From positions 117,215,127 to 117,279,126 of the forward strand of contig OZ020594.1 in assembly GCA_963971535.1 (NCBI GenBank): DNA of 64,000 nucleotides, written 5' to 3'. The notes beneath the pieces are model-generated. The model made no database searches, had not been told where the DNA came from, and worked only from the letters and a program-made list of their open reading frames with translations. Shown here piece after piece: positions 21,715-33,449 of the stretch (position 1 is its first letter; the number at the start of each line of letters is the position of its first letter). Source of the stretch: Notolepis coatsorum (taxonomy: Eukaryota; Chordata; Actinopteri; Aulopiformes; Paralepididae). Made by a program: the position numbers and the translations under genes.

Positions 21715-23840
21715 TGAAGTAAACTTCTGTTCTTCATTTACCTATATCTAAGTTCATTGATCGTATAGTTTTCTATTACCCTTTCCTCTGCATTGGTTAG
21801 GTATTTTAGATGTTCGGTTCAAGTAAGGGGAGACGGACGACGTGGTCAAAATAACAACTGCAGTGTTTATTAATACCACTGCAACTTGTTCCTGTTTGCG
21901 GACGACTCAGCCCTGCTGGTCTCTGACAAGAACAAGTTACAGGTTGAAAAAACCCTCAGCTCGGAACTAGGCAGAATCTGCATATGGCTCGCTGATAACA
22001 AACTATCATTACACATGGGCAAAACAGAGTCCATTCTCTTCGGTTCAAATAACAAACTCAGCAAGACCGACGGCTTCTCAGTTACAGTGGGTGACAATAT
22101 TGTCACAAGGAAAGATGAAATTACCTACCTGGGGTCCATCCTAGAGGCTAATCTCTCCTGTGACAAAATGGCATCCAATGTAATAAAAAAAGTCAACCAA
22201 CGAACTCGATTCTTGTACCGGATCTCCTCTCTGGTAAACAAGAACACCCTGAAGACTCTGGCAGGAGCACTCATTCAGGGGTACTACGACTATGCTTGCA
22301 CCTCATGGTACCAAAGCACCTCAAAGGCGCTAAAAACAAAATTACAAACATCTCAAAACAAACTGGTCAGACTACTGCTTGACCTTACTCCTAGAACCCA
22401 CCTCACCCCTGCCCACTTCGACAACCTAGGATGGCTTAGAGTAGACGACAGAGTACAACAACTTGCAATGGGCCTGGTCTACAAGATACACTACACGACC
22501 AAGGTACCCATGTACATGTCAAAATACTTCCCAAAGGTCAGTGAATACCACGATCACAACACCAGAGGGAGCTCCACAAATCATGTCAAACCCAGATTCG
22601 GCTCAAATAAGGGACTAAACACGTTTCGCAATTATGCCACATCAATGTGGAACGCCCTACCCAAAGCTGTAAAGGAATGTGGATCACTACCCACTTTCAA
22701 AACCTCTCTCAAGGGACACCTACGGGAGACTGCAATTCAACACTGGCCCCTGTAAATATCCTAACCCAATCATTCCAACCCCCTCCAATGTACAGTCATT
22801 TACCTAGTATGGTTTTGTCAATAGTTCAATGTACATTTGTGTTTGTTTGTACAGTGTCTCCTCCCCCCCCCCCTCAATGTACAGTGTTACTTGTTTATAC
22901 AGTATGCCCCCCGCCCCCCCCCCCCCCCCCCAACCACCTCCAATGTAAATTACCCAGTATGGTTGTCAAAATCCCAATGTACCCAACCCCCCCCACCCAA
23001 CCTCCAATGTACAGTTTCTACGTCAAATGTATATACTCCCTTTTCTTGACTCCTTCTGTATCACAAACAGTACTGTATTTGCAAATCTGGTATGTCATAA
23101 ATGTATAGATGTAGCAGTACTGACTATCTGTATGTCATGTATGTCATATATGTCTATATGAATTGAAAATGGGGGACCCTGATGGAAACAAGACAAACGT
23201 CTTTCTCAGGTCTGCATCCCCTTAACAATTGTATGTATTGAGCCGTACTGTATTGTACCCATTCTGCAATCTGTTAAATAAAGTTTTCATTCATTCATTC
23301 ATTCACAGCTCAGGAATCAAAACAAGTACATCGTCTCTTTGGTTCAATCTAATTGTCTCTTTCATGTGGCTTGTTTGGTCCATTCTTGGATCAGCTAGGC
23401 CCGATCAGAGCTTTTCTTCTCCATTGCTGTTCGCTGTCTCAGGTTGTCCATGGCAAACAACCGTTCTCTCTCGTGGTTCGTGGTGTGGTTGTCAAGGCAA
23501 CCTTGCTTTCGGATCCTTGGAGGTTTGGGAGCGCTTCGTTTTCATCTACCCTCGGTGGAGTCTGGATCCCCTGCTGCGATGCGATTCGTCTGTCATCGGT
23601 GTCTCCCTCTCGCTGTGTCAAGGCTCGGCTCTCCAGGGATCCTTCTCCGTCTCCTCTCTCCCGTCACCGGGGGTGTGTCCTCTGAGTGTCTTGCTCGGCT
23701 CTCGAGTTCTGTGTGGCTTGCCTCCCAGGGTCTGTCCTCTCTCCGGGTGTGTCCCCGGGTCGGTGTGTCTCTCCAGGTCCTTTCTGGTGTGTCTGTCTCC
23801 AGTCTCCATCTCGTCAGCCCTATTTATCAGAGAGCGAGAG

Positions 23841-23882
<42 letters not shown>

Positions 23883-25088
23883 TCCTGCCTATTCACGTCC
23901 ACAATCTGGCTTCCTTATTTGGCCACCCCTTGTAGCCGGCTTGTCTGTTGTCTTGTGACAACATGTTCCACAATTTATTCTGCTGACACAACCGTTCACC
24001 ATAGAACCTTGCCGGGCTGTTTAATCATTGATTAGTTTAATGCGTGCCATCTCTTCATGCTTCTTGTGACAACAGTTTCATAGTCTAAATTGGGGAGACA
24101 GACTGGCTCTTGATGCATAGATAATAAAACATGAGCTATTTCCATCTACAAACACTTTACCATTCTGTAATTGCATTTTAGAATACTAAGATAATTCTTT
24201 ATTGTCTAGCCAGTGACTCACTGTCTTGTCTTCAGTTGGGTCCACTTTTTACTTTATTTGATTGAACTATTTATCTTACTGTTTGTATTTCCTATTCTAA
24301 AGTAATCTGTAATCTAGGTTGTAGCTCTATTTTGATCACTAAGTATTTTGTTCAGTATTAACATTAATTTACAAACAATGTCTTTGTATTTGGTTCACTT
24401 ATTGTCAACTTTTCATGCCTGCCAAACCTATTTATCTAAGGTGATTTGGTATGACAGCTCACTTTTAACATAATGGTCCTTGCTTTACATATGTGTTGCA
24501 ATGTTTTCTAAGGCCATCTAACTAATCTCTCTGACAAAGCCATTAGTTTTCTCTATTTCCTTAAGGTCTAAAAACCGTCTAGTCTAACTATTAGAGTTAA
24601 TGTGTAACTGGTGGCATTCTACTTAAATTCCAATATCCTGGAGCCTGTGTGGTATGTCTTAAGTCAATCAAATCTGATGTGTAAGGGGAGATTCCAACCG
24701 TCTGGTGTTTCCTTTCTGACCTCTGGGCCTTAGGTTTTCTGAGCAGCTGCAGTGTCGTAACCTGAAATTCCTTACTTAGGGTAAATATGACCTTTTGATC
24801 TCAACTGTTACTTTGAGTTTGGTTCCTGTTTCAAAGATAATGATCTCCTCTCTTGTCAGTTGGAGGGTGGCCATTTCCTAAACCACAGCTGCTAACCAAC
24901 CAGTGGAATGTGCATTAACGTCATAAACAGTCTTTTTGCCCTATCAGCGAACCATCACCTGTGAAACCCTGACAGCAGATTGTCCTCCAGTTGGCTGAGT
25001 GCGGGGTCAATCAGCATTTTGTCTTTCTAATCATTTTCTTGTACATTTCAGTTGTTATGTTCATGTTTTCATTTAGAAATATACGACA
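21715..25088 (-). repeat. LTR of element X, right (5' LTR), interrupted by a LINE
   Basis: LTR sequence covers 21715-21879 and 23304-25088; the gap is a LINE insertion. Apart from a shorter GA run (about 23829-23879) and about four substitutions it equals the left LTR. Confidence 0.88.
21880..23303 (+). mobile_element. 5'-truncated CR1/Rex-like LINE inserted in LTR
   Basis: Starts inside the reverse transcriptase palm (NLFLFADDSALLV; the FADD box carries the catalytic aspartates). It is open for 289 residues to a stop near 22755, then has a 3' untranslated region with repeated CCAATGTACAGT units separated by C runs, and ends AATAAAGTTTTC(ATTC)n. The LTR sequence CAC is duplicated at both junctions (21877-21879 and 23304-23306), so the target duplication is short. 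The protein C-terminus (LWNALP-type motif, here SMWNALPKAVKEC) is usual for this LINE group. The 5' half of ORF2 and all of ORF1 are missing, as expected from incomplete reverse transcription. Confidence 0.88.
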
Positions 25089-25450
25089 CTACCTTTGCTA
25101 AAACTGTGTTCTCTGTTAAAGGTGGTAACTACTGGAATAGCCTACCAGTTGTGATTAGAGAGTGCCCCACATACTCCATGTTCAAGACCCATCTTAAACT
25201 GCATCTTAAGGCAAACCAGAACTGTGATAATTTTTAATCTGATTTAGTTTATGTAACTTGTTTCTTGTTTTTATTGTTGTTTTTATCATTGATTGTCACC
25301 ATGCCCTAAGCAGGCTATTTATTTATTGAAAGAGTTTTGCTGTCTCCTGGTGTAAATTAGCTCTTGCTACAGCCCTGCATGTTTACATTTTGTATTTTGT
25401 ACTTGATGTTCATTAACATGTGCTGTCCCTATCAAATAAACTATCAAATC
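25089..25450 (+). pseudogene. LINE reverse transcriptase C-terminal relic, right part
   Basis: Reads TTFAKTVFSVKGGNYWNSLP and ends LKANQNCDNF at about 25235, a C-terminal signature seen in fish non-LTR elements (WNSLP box, LKANQ tail). It continues the relic at 7400-7458. A short 3' region ends near AATAAACTATCAAATC (about 25436-25451), a likely 3' tail. It is a different family from the (ATTC)-tailed LINE. Confidence 0.65.
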
Positions 25451-25839
25451 AAACTACTGCTACAAAAGTAACAGTCACTTAACTTTAGCCCCTTTTATGC
25501 ATACAATGCCTATGTTTTCGCTGTGTTGCTCTTCTAGAAAAATAATCCTTTCAGGGTTGCCTATTGAAATACTGTACACCTCCAGTACAGAAACATTGTT
25601 TATGAGTTTGCATGTCAGGTAGACCATTGATTGACAGTCGATTCTGCCAATTACGTCACACCGCTTGCACTCCGGACCCTATTGCCCACCTCTGCTGTTA
25701 ATAATGCTAGCCAAGTTAGCTGTACACACATACACAGTGGGCCAGTTACTTTGGTGTAGGGGTGTAACAATGCATCGATCCTAAGGGGAAAATTCAACTC
25801 TGTTAGAATTGATTATCGCAATTTGAATGTGTACACAGT
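25451..25839. other. unassigned, with hAT-like end and copy of hAT-1 interior
   Basis: 25628-25690 (TTGACAGTCGATTCTGCCAA and following) matches 1616-1655 inside hAT-1, so it is a related element or shared repeat. At 25757 a hAT-type end, TAGGGGTGTAAC, begins. The inverted counterpart GTTACACCCCTA ends at 27578, but the flanks (CTTTGGTG and GTAAACTG) do not match, so one element is not proven. Confidence 0.45.
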
Positions 25840-26142
25840 TAGGGATGGGTACCGAATTCGGTACTTTTGAGGTACCGAACCGAAACACGTCGGTACTACC
25901 GAGTATCGAATCAAGTGAGAAACCGAAAAATTTGACTTGATTCAACAACAAAGCAGTCGGAGCAATGACGAGCCGAAAACTGTCGAAATTGTAGTTATTT
26001 GAAGTTTGGATTATTTTTTTTACGACTGAGGTAGGTAAATTAAATTTCTTGAGACTAAAGTACCGAAAAAAGGTACCGTTGGGTACCGGTATCGATTCAC
26101 AGGTACCGGTATCGGTTCAAATGTGAAAGGTACCCATCCCTA
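25840..26142. mobile_element. hAT MITE, 303 bp
   Basis: Inverted ends TAGGGATGGGTACC and GGTACCCATCCCTA, flanked by the 8-bp duplication TACACAGT (25832-25839 and 26143-26150). The interior is full of GGTACCG and CGGTACC. Non-coding. Confidence 0.95.
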
Positions 26143-26150
26143 TACACAGT

Positions 26151-27888
26151 GTTATGTTGTTATCATGTCCGTTACAGTCAACACAACGACATACGCTACT
26201 GCATCAACGTTATGATTAACAAAGCAAGGCATTCGTTTTGTTGCATAAACGTTATATTACTATTGCTATCGCTAAATCTAGGTGTTCTAAAATCTATTGC
26301 TATTGGTAAGACTATAATAAAGGTGCTCCCATAGTCGAGCGGACTGTACTCGGACTGGACTCCACGGAGTTCTGCTGCTCAGAAAACGCTTGCATATCGC
26401 AATGGCAGACAAGCAGGAAGTAAACAAGCAAAATGAGAGCTTCCGATTGGTCATTTGCTTTATTTCCCATGAAACCAGTCACGTCACTGTGATTGGACCG
26501 TTGGCTTGAGTGCAATGTGGGACTTGTAGTTTTTTAATGATTCTCAGCGGAGAAATAAAAAGAACGACTGAGGCTGTAATCTGCACTCGCACACCGTGCG
26601 AGTAATTGATTTTTCAGGTTCGCACGCACATATTTTTAGGGGCATATGCGAGCAATATGGTCGCACTGTAGAGCCCTGCAGATAGTGCTCTTTTCCAAGG
26701 CTAACAGGAAGATTTTCATAAGAACTGAAAAAAACATGGGTGTATATAGACAGATGCACTGCTAGTTCTGATCTATGAATATAAGCCTATGACAGGGGTA
26801 GGCAACCCTAGGCACGCGTGCCTGCATAGCTACATCATTCAGTAACATTTGCAGAGCCTTATAACAAAAACATTATTATGGTCACCATTGTGACCAGTGG
26901 GATTAATCAACAAATTGTATTATTTATTTTTCTATTTCATTGAACATTGCACATGTTAAAAGCAATTTTTTTTACTCAAAATGTGAGTATTACCAAGTCA
27001 ACTTGTGTTCTTAAAACAATGACAATAAACATAGTTTTATTAGGTTGAAATAATGTGGTTGTGTACTTATTTTTCTGTTAACTTATTATGGATTGAAAAC
27101 TGAAAACCTTAATGCACAGTAACTGAACTCAATATTTTTAAGTTCTGGTAACTTATTATTATATATTTTTTTACAGTGTAGTCTTGCGATCAATCAAAAC
27201 TTATTTACACGATATACCTCACATTCACCCTCCATTCACATCCTGGTGTTCTCCATTAGGCCTGTAGGTGGAGCTATGACAGCACACGTACAGTACACAC
27301 ACCAATTTAATTCGAAACTCCAAGTTCACCCCTTCCCAAAATATAATTTGTGCAAAGGGCCGGTTGTTCATTGAAATTAACAAGTCGATTATTAATTTCA
27401 ATATAGAATATTCGTCGACAGCCCTACAAGTACAATTAGTTAGTGCACACTACATCACCCCTGAGTGGAACATGGAAAGGCAAACTTTCCCCCACTGTAC
27501 CGAAAACCCGTACCAAACCGTGACTTCAAAACCGAGGTACGTACCGAACCGTGGTTTTTGTGTACCGTTACACCCCTAGTAAACTGTAAGTAATACAACT
27601 TTACCATGGACTCCTAAGCCAAGCTAAGCTAGGATAATGTACATCAGATAAACAGACTCTCACAGAATCTTTTTTAGGGGAACTTTTTTTTAAATAGCAA
27701 TTTTACCATTATAGTGCAAATAAATATGTTCCTCCTGCCTCATTACTGTGGGCCTTTTATTTAACATTTAAGTGCTTTTGTTTTCAGGTTTGTATCTTTT
27801 ATAATTAACCAACTGAAGTATTACCACAGCTGCAAACATTTCTTCTTTCATTGATAACAATGTATTAACAGTGTTCATTAGGGATGGG
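26151..27888. other. mosaic of transposon ends, no gene
   Basis: Includes a sequence ending CTGTAGAGCCCTG (26678) that is the inverse of the start at 7040, a hAT-like start CAGGGGTAGGCAACC (about 26796), and the ends GTCGACAGCCCTA (about 27412-27424) and GTTACACCCCTA (27567-27578). The sequence near 26520, read on the minus strand, gives ACTACAAGTCCCACATTGC, a good match to a ZNF143 site. No long open frame. Confidence 0.5.
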
Positions 27889-28595
27889 TTAGGATCGTTA
27901 GGATTTTATCGATACTACTACTCTTATCGATTCGATACTGCTTAACGGTTCGGTACTTTATCGATACTCTTATTGGTTCTTTGATTATTTTGCAAGATTT
28001 ATTTATTTTTTATTAAGAACATAATCGACATTGCTTTATTATTCTTTTATATAACTATTACTGCACATGGCTACTTTTTGATCAATTAATACAAGCAGTC
28101 AGATAAATTAACTATTTTGGGACTTTCTATTTTATTTAGAAAGTTCTTAAATCAGAATGTCCCACCCAATACCCAGCTGTTAAAAACAGTTCAATACTCC
28201 ATTTTATTAGTAGAGATACTTTTAGAACAATAGCCTGATGATATATTTTCCATGAGTTGAGTGGATGCATGACCGGAGCATTGTGTGTGCGTGTGCGTGT
28301 GTGTGTGTGTGTGAGAGTGCACGCTTTGCATAGTGGGCGTGTCAACAGTGTCAGCTGAACTCGCACCAAACAAGGCATAGGGAAATAGTCAGACATCCCA
28401 GAATTATTTCATAATACAAAGTTTCTGAATGGATATTTGGATTAAACCAAGTTGTATGCAGTGATGACCGGTCTTTCCCCACGGAACACAAGTTACTTAA
28501 CGTTACACGAGTCGCGCTATGCATGCTTAGCTTGCTAACGATAGCAGTGTAACTTAATGTTACACGTCGTGCTATGCATGCTTAGCTTGCTAACG
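27889..28595. other. hAT-like start, (TG) microsatellite and 66-bp repeats
   Basis: TAGGGATGGGTTAGGATCG at 27889 followed by ATCGATAC motifs looks like a hAT end; the other end was not found. A TG/CG run lies at 28284-28315. A unit containing CGCTATGCATGCTTAGCTTGCTAACG occurs near 28515 and 28570. Part of it recurs after the piggyBac MITE (29565-29608), showing that the MITE inserted in a tandem array. Confidence 0.5.
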
Positions 28596-29555
28596 TTAAC
28601 ACTTTGACTGCCGGGAACCGTCTTTAGACGTCTTTGCTGGCCATGCTAAAGTTGCCGGAGGACGCGTTACGTCGTCCTTATATCAATATTTCAAAAATCT
28701 GCGATCGGATTCATATGTCCCCTCCGCTGGCCTGAGATCCACCAGCAGGACCCACTGAGCTCTCTGGCGGTTCAGGAGCGCCATCTGGTGGCCGATCGGC
28801 GCAATTGCCAAACAGGATGTTGCATAGAGGTTGTCCTAGACGTCCGTAGTACTTCCGGGCGCTCGCTATAGGTCATGGGACTCTGGCTCGTCACGCTACA
28901 TAGCGATCGATTGCCAATAACTCGATAAACAACATGATTTGGACGTATATACCATTATACAAGCTGGAGATGGACCGGGTAAAAATATATCCCATAATGA
29001 TAAGATTTCTACTCTACGATGATCGCCCAACGGCGCGCGGAGACTGGGGTGAGTTTCAGCGTGTAACGTTACCGTCTTCGATACTAACTGCTATTATCAA
29101 CATTTGACCCACATTAGATGATTGGTATAACGCTGCCCACGGAATTATAAACGCCCCCTCGCCCATCCGGTCAACATCAGATGACGTGTAGTAACTTCTA
29201 GAAGTACGTCTAGTTGGAATTTTTTATATCGCGCTGATTGCCATCAAACTGTATTTCATCATCAATATAATGCATTTGGGGCTATATATCACGTTCTGGA
29301 GAAAGCTGCAGAAAGAGATGAAAACCTACTTATACATTAGACCATACTTTACTATGAATATGTGAATGAAAAAGTTTAACGTTGCTACACAATGAACAAT
29401 ACATATAGGACTTTGAATGGGCCCTAATAATGGCAATGTAGCAATAGAATTTAAAAAGTTATAGCCCTGCAAAGAAGGGGACTTTCTCCATAGACAAATA
29501 GCGCTGGCAATCTATGGTATATCATGAATTTAACCTTAGGCAGCCAAAGTGTTAA
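28596..29555. mobile_element. piggyBac MITE, 960 bp, copy 2
   Basis: Same ends, TTAA duplications and length as the copy at 2530-3489, with under 1 percent divergence by eye. Non-coding. Contains the same CTCF-consensus site. Confidence 0.95.
28776..28794 (-). promoter_or_regulatory. CTCF consensus match in piggyBac MITE copy 2
   Basis: Identical to the match at 2710-2728; the minus strand reads CGGCCACCAGATGGCGCTC. All 19 positions fit the degenerate consensus. Confidence 0.6.
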
Positions 29556-29856
29556 GATAGGAGATAGCAGTGTAACTTAATGTTACACAGGTTGCGCTAT
29601 GCATGCTTTTTTCGAACGTTTCGTTCTGTCCGCTATGATGAGCTCTGCTCTGCATCAGCACGGACAGCACCTCTCAAGTACCCGTATGTGCATGTGTGAG
29701 TGTCAGTCGCACGAGTGTGTAAGTAACAGCCCCGCTCCTCGGGCAGACGGAGAGAGACCAAGGGAGGAGAGATATAGAAAACGGCCAACAAGATTAGTTT
29801 GCAACGTTTAAATTCCTCGAAAAAAAGGAGTGAAATACGAATGAAAGGGTTGAAAT
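29556..29856. other. no gene seen
   Basis: Remainder of the 66-bp repeat array, then GC-rich sequence. A 70-residue frame (29599-29811) has no recognisable domain. Confidence 0.4.
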
Positions 29857-30541
29857 TAGGGCTGGGCGATAAAACGATAACGATAACTATCGCGATAAAT
29901 TATTTCCTCGGAATAAACATGAAACGTGGTTGCAAAGTTTCGATATATCGATTTTCCAAGCTTGGATATCAGGCACGCACTAACAACCAATCAGTGAAGG
30001 AGATGGCGACAGCGAAGGAGACCTGCGGTGCACCTCTGGGTAGTAAACAAGGCTGGCTAGGATCATTAGCTTGCACGCCGCTATTTTATAGTTTACGTGC
30101 GGAGTGGGTGTGTGGCGTGAATTCTGAGGGTAACGGTTAGAGTAGTGTGGGGTATGCTGCGCCGTGGTGGACGTCGTTGCAATGTATTGGGGCGGAACGG
30201 AGTACTTTAGGGTGATAGTTAGTACATTGGAAACAAGGCTGGCTAGGATCATTAGCTTGCTCTGGCTAACTGTTAGTTCCATTCTTATAATGCATATGAT
30301 CAAGTGGCGGTAGGTTGCCCCCTGGTGGAATATAATAATCTATGCACTGGTGTGCGCGGACTGATGACGACATCAACTCGACACATTCGCAGCAGCAAAA
30401 CAAGTGAGTCTATTAATAGCCCGTCCGTCGGCGCCGGGCATAAGAAGTTAATTAAACTTGACAGAAATTATATCGACGATAATTATCGATATGAAAATAA
30501 TTTTATCGCAATAACGTTTTTGGCCATATCGCCCAGCCCTA
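29857..30541. mobile_element. hAT MITE, 685 bp
   Basis: Ends TAGGGCTGGGCGATA and TATCGCCCAGCCCTA with the 8-bp duplication GTTGAAAT (29849-29856 and 30542-30549). The interior contains a short direct duplication (ACAAGGCTGGCTAGGATCAT near 30048 and 30233). No transposase. Confidence 0.95.
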
Positions 30542-30549
30542 GTTGAAAT

Positions 30550-31587
30550 CAGTACTAGCAAGGGTGCCCCCAAATATTTTTTCTACTAGGACAGGCTATT
30601 TTTAGGGGCAATATGCTACGCCCTCGTAGCACTGTACAGCCCTGACAGATGAGAAACACTGCTAAGATAACGTTAGTTCTGGATTTTTGCTAATGAAGGG
30701 CTAATATCTGAGGCTGCCGCAGCTAATAATAATATAAAAGAACAGCCATTGATCGTCACCACAGTTATTCAACAGCTGGATAACAGATTTCTACCACTAC
30801 TGAACAAGCCCGGATCACCGTCAGATCCTCCTCACCTCCACACCGCTCGGTAAGGACTGGAGCGCTTTCAGGCCACAGCAACAGCAAGCAAGCTGGCACT
30901 AACGTTACTAGGTCAACAACGTGTGTGTCTGTGTGCCCGTCTGACAGTTCTTCATGCCAGTGGCCATCAGGCTCCACAACCGGGGGCACAGACTGCTGCA
31001 CGGAACACTGAAATAGTGTTTGAGTAAAATTACCAGTAAACTGGTAAAAAAAATAAATAAAAAAATTGAAGATACATAACACGTATAACTGTCTGCATAA
31101 TTTTGAAAACTCTTCCAATAAAGAAAGTTATTAAAAAAAATATAAAAAAAAATTACCAGTAAACACTAAACAGTCAACATGTAAACGGTAACCATGGCCA
31201 AAACATTTATATCATCTGAGTATACCTTTTGTTTTAACGGTATCATAATTGTTGTATTTTTTATGTATTGTCATCACATTTACAGTTACATTTGTAGTCA
31301 ATGAGTAGGAGAACACATTCAGTTGCATTATTATCCATGGGATATTGGTTATAATGGTCATATTGCCTTTTAAATTAAGATTATGTACCAGGCAAGGGTA
31401 AAAATATTACGTTTTTCTTCATTGTATCTCCATTTACTCTGGAATGGTAATGTATGTGGGTTTACTTACACCTAGCTTGTTACCTATCAAAGGAGACCAG
31501 AAACATGCATATAGGCCTTATGGCTCAGGAGCTATCATGATTCATTTGGGGCATGTAATTTCAGACAGGAGGCCTGAAAAATATTGA
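30550..31587. other. decayed repeat sequence, no gene
   Basis: 30575-30645 is another partial copy of the element whose ends lie at 7040 and 26678 (ends GTACAGCCCTG). 30765-31020 has frames reminiscent of a LINE C-terminus (FMPVAIRLHN) but too decayed to assign. The rest is AT-rich. Confidence 0.4.
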
Positions 31588-33092
31588 TTGATTGATTGAT
31601 TGAAAACTTTATTAACAGATTGCAGAATGGGTACAGTACAGTACAGCTCAATACATACAATTGTTAAGGGGATGCAGACCAGAGAAAGACTTTCGTCTTG
31701 TTTACATCAGGGTCCCCCATTTTCAATTCATCGTAACATATATATGACATACATGACATACAGATACAGTACTGCTACATCTATACATTTATGACATACC
31801 AGATTTGCAATTACAGTACTGTTTGTGATACAAAAAGAGTCCAGAAAAAAAAAGTATAAACATTTGACGTAGAAACTGTACATTGGATTGGGTAGGTGGG
31901 GGTGGGGGGGGAATGTACATTGGAGGTGGTTGGGTGGGTGGGGGGGGGGGGGTTGGGTAGGAGTGGGGGGGGGGGGTTGGGTAGGAGGGGTGGGTGGGGG
32001 ACACTGTACAACTGTACAAACAAAACTGTACATTGGATTATTGACAAGACCATACTTGGTCATTTACTGTACATTGGAGGGGGTTGTGTTCGGACATTTA
32101 CAGGGGCCAGTTTCGAGTTGCAGTCTCCCTTAGGTGTTTTTTGAGAGTGTTTTTGAAAGTGGGTAGTGATTCACATTCCTTTACAGCTTTGGGTAGGGCG
32201 TTCCACATTGATGTGGCATAATTGCGAAACGTGTTTAGTCCCTTGTTTGAGCCGAATCTGGGTTTAACATGATTTGTGGAGCTCCCTCTGGTGTTGTGAT
32301 CGTGGTATTCACTGACCTTTGGGAAGTATTTTGACATGTACATGGGTACCTTGGTCGTGTAGTGTATCTTGTAGACCAGGCCCATTGCAAGTTGCTGTAC
32401 TCTGTCGTCTACTCTAAGCCATCCTAGGTTGTCAAAGTGGGCAGGGGTGAGGTGGGTTCTAGGAGTAAGGTCAAGCAGTAGTCTGACCAGTTTGTTTTGA
32501 GATGTTTGTAATTTTGTTTTTAGCGCCTTTGAGGTGCTTTGGTACCATGAGGTGCAAGCATAGTCGTAGTACCCTTGAATGAGTGCTCCTGCTAGAGTCT
32601 TCAGGGTATTCTTGTTTACCAGTGAGGAGATCCGGTACAAGAATCGAGTTCGTTGGTTGACTTTTTTTATTACATTGGATGCCATTTTGTCACAGGAAAG
32701 ATTTGCCTCTAGGATGGAACCCAGGTAGGTAATATCTTCTTTCCTTGTGACAATATTGTCACCCACTGTAACTGAGAAGCCGTCGGTCTTGCTGAGTTTG
32801 TTATTTGAACCGAAGAGAATGGACTCTGTTTTGCCCATGTGTAATGATAGTTTGTTATCAGCGAGCCATATGCAGATTTTGCCTAGTTCTGAGCTGAGGG
32901 TTTTTTCAACCTGTAACTTGTTCTTGTCAGAGACCAGCAGGGCTGAGTCGTCCGCAAACAGGAACAAGTTGCAGTCACAAGCTGACGACATTACATTTGC
33001 ATAAATTAGGAACAGTAGCGGACCTAGTATGCTTCCTTGTGGAACACCACAGCTTACTGTGAGGGGGGGGGGGGGGGTAGGGTACTGTTTAC
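31588..33092 (-). mobile_element. 5'-truncated CR1/Rex-like LINE
   Basis: Minus-strand copy of the LINE at 21880. The reverse transcriptase segment begins around the CGVPQGSILGPLLF box (about 33050), passes the FADD box, and stops at about 32098. The 3' untranslated region has the same CCAATGTACAGT units, here on the minus strand, with G-run spacers (31880-32090), and the tail is (GATT)n-type at 31588. Homology to the copy at 55399-56957 ends at about 33092, so it is 5'-truncated. The G run at 33063-33077 lies between VNGT-like sequence and the RT box and makes the upstream frame unreliable. Confidence 0.88.
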
Positions 33093-33229
33093 CTCTTGGT
33101 AATATGCTTGGTAGTGTTATAAAAGATGTGATAGCACACATTTGGAGGCAACTGCTGCATTGCTATCACATATGTTCTAGCAGTAGGGGTGTATACCTTC
33201 CCAAAAATCACTATGAAAGTTAGTCCCCA

Positions 33230-33449
33230 TGTATGTATACCTGTATGTCCCGGACCCTATGTCATAAATGTCATGAGATGTCATGTATGTCATAAATGTC
33301 ACTATGAATTGAAAACGGGGGAATGAATGAATGAAAACTTTATTTAACAGATTGCAGAATGGGTACAATACAGTACGGCTCAATACATACAATTGTTAAG
33401 GGGATGCAGACCTGAGAAAGACGTTTGTCTTGTTTCCATCAGGGTCCCC
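33230..33449. mobile_element. two LINE 3' ends joined in inverted orientation
   Basis: 33230-33320 is a plus-strand piece (ATGTCATAAATGTC ... ATGAATTGAAAACGGGG). It is followed directly by a minus-strand 3' end starting with (GAATGAAT) and AAAACTTTATTTAACAG and running to about 33449. This is the same LINE family as at 31588-33092. An inverted join like this is typical of twin priming or of two nearby insertions. Confidence 0.75.

Larger units (their letters stand above)
7459..25088 (-). mobile_element. minus-strand LTR retrotransposon X, with nested insertions
   Basis: Two long LTRs (7459-9433 and 21715-25088, the second enlarged by a LINE) bound an interior whose gag-like protein reads on the minus strand. 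On that strand the LTR runs TGTCG...TTCA. A primer-binding-like TGGTCCGTGACCC follows the right LTR, and a purine-rich AAGGGTGGAT precedes the left one. The flanking duplication is CTAC (7455-7458 and 25089-25092). By eye the LTRs differ at only about four substitutions plus the length of a GA run over 1.9 kb, so the insertion is young. Only a gag-like part is recognised; no reverse transcriptase or integrase of its own is seen, so it looks incomplete or non-autonomous. A BEL/Pao element (about 10985-16719) sits inside it. Confidence 0.85.

Noticed and set aside
25757-27578. One hAT element with TAGGGGTGTAAC ends
   Set aside because: Inner terminal sequences and the flanking 8-mers (CTTTGGTG and GTAAACTG) do not match; more likely two unrelated ends.
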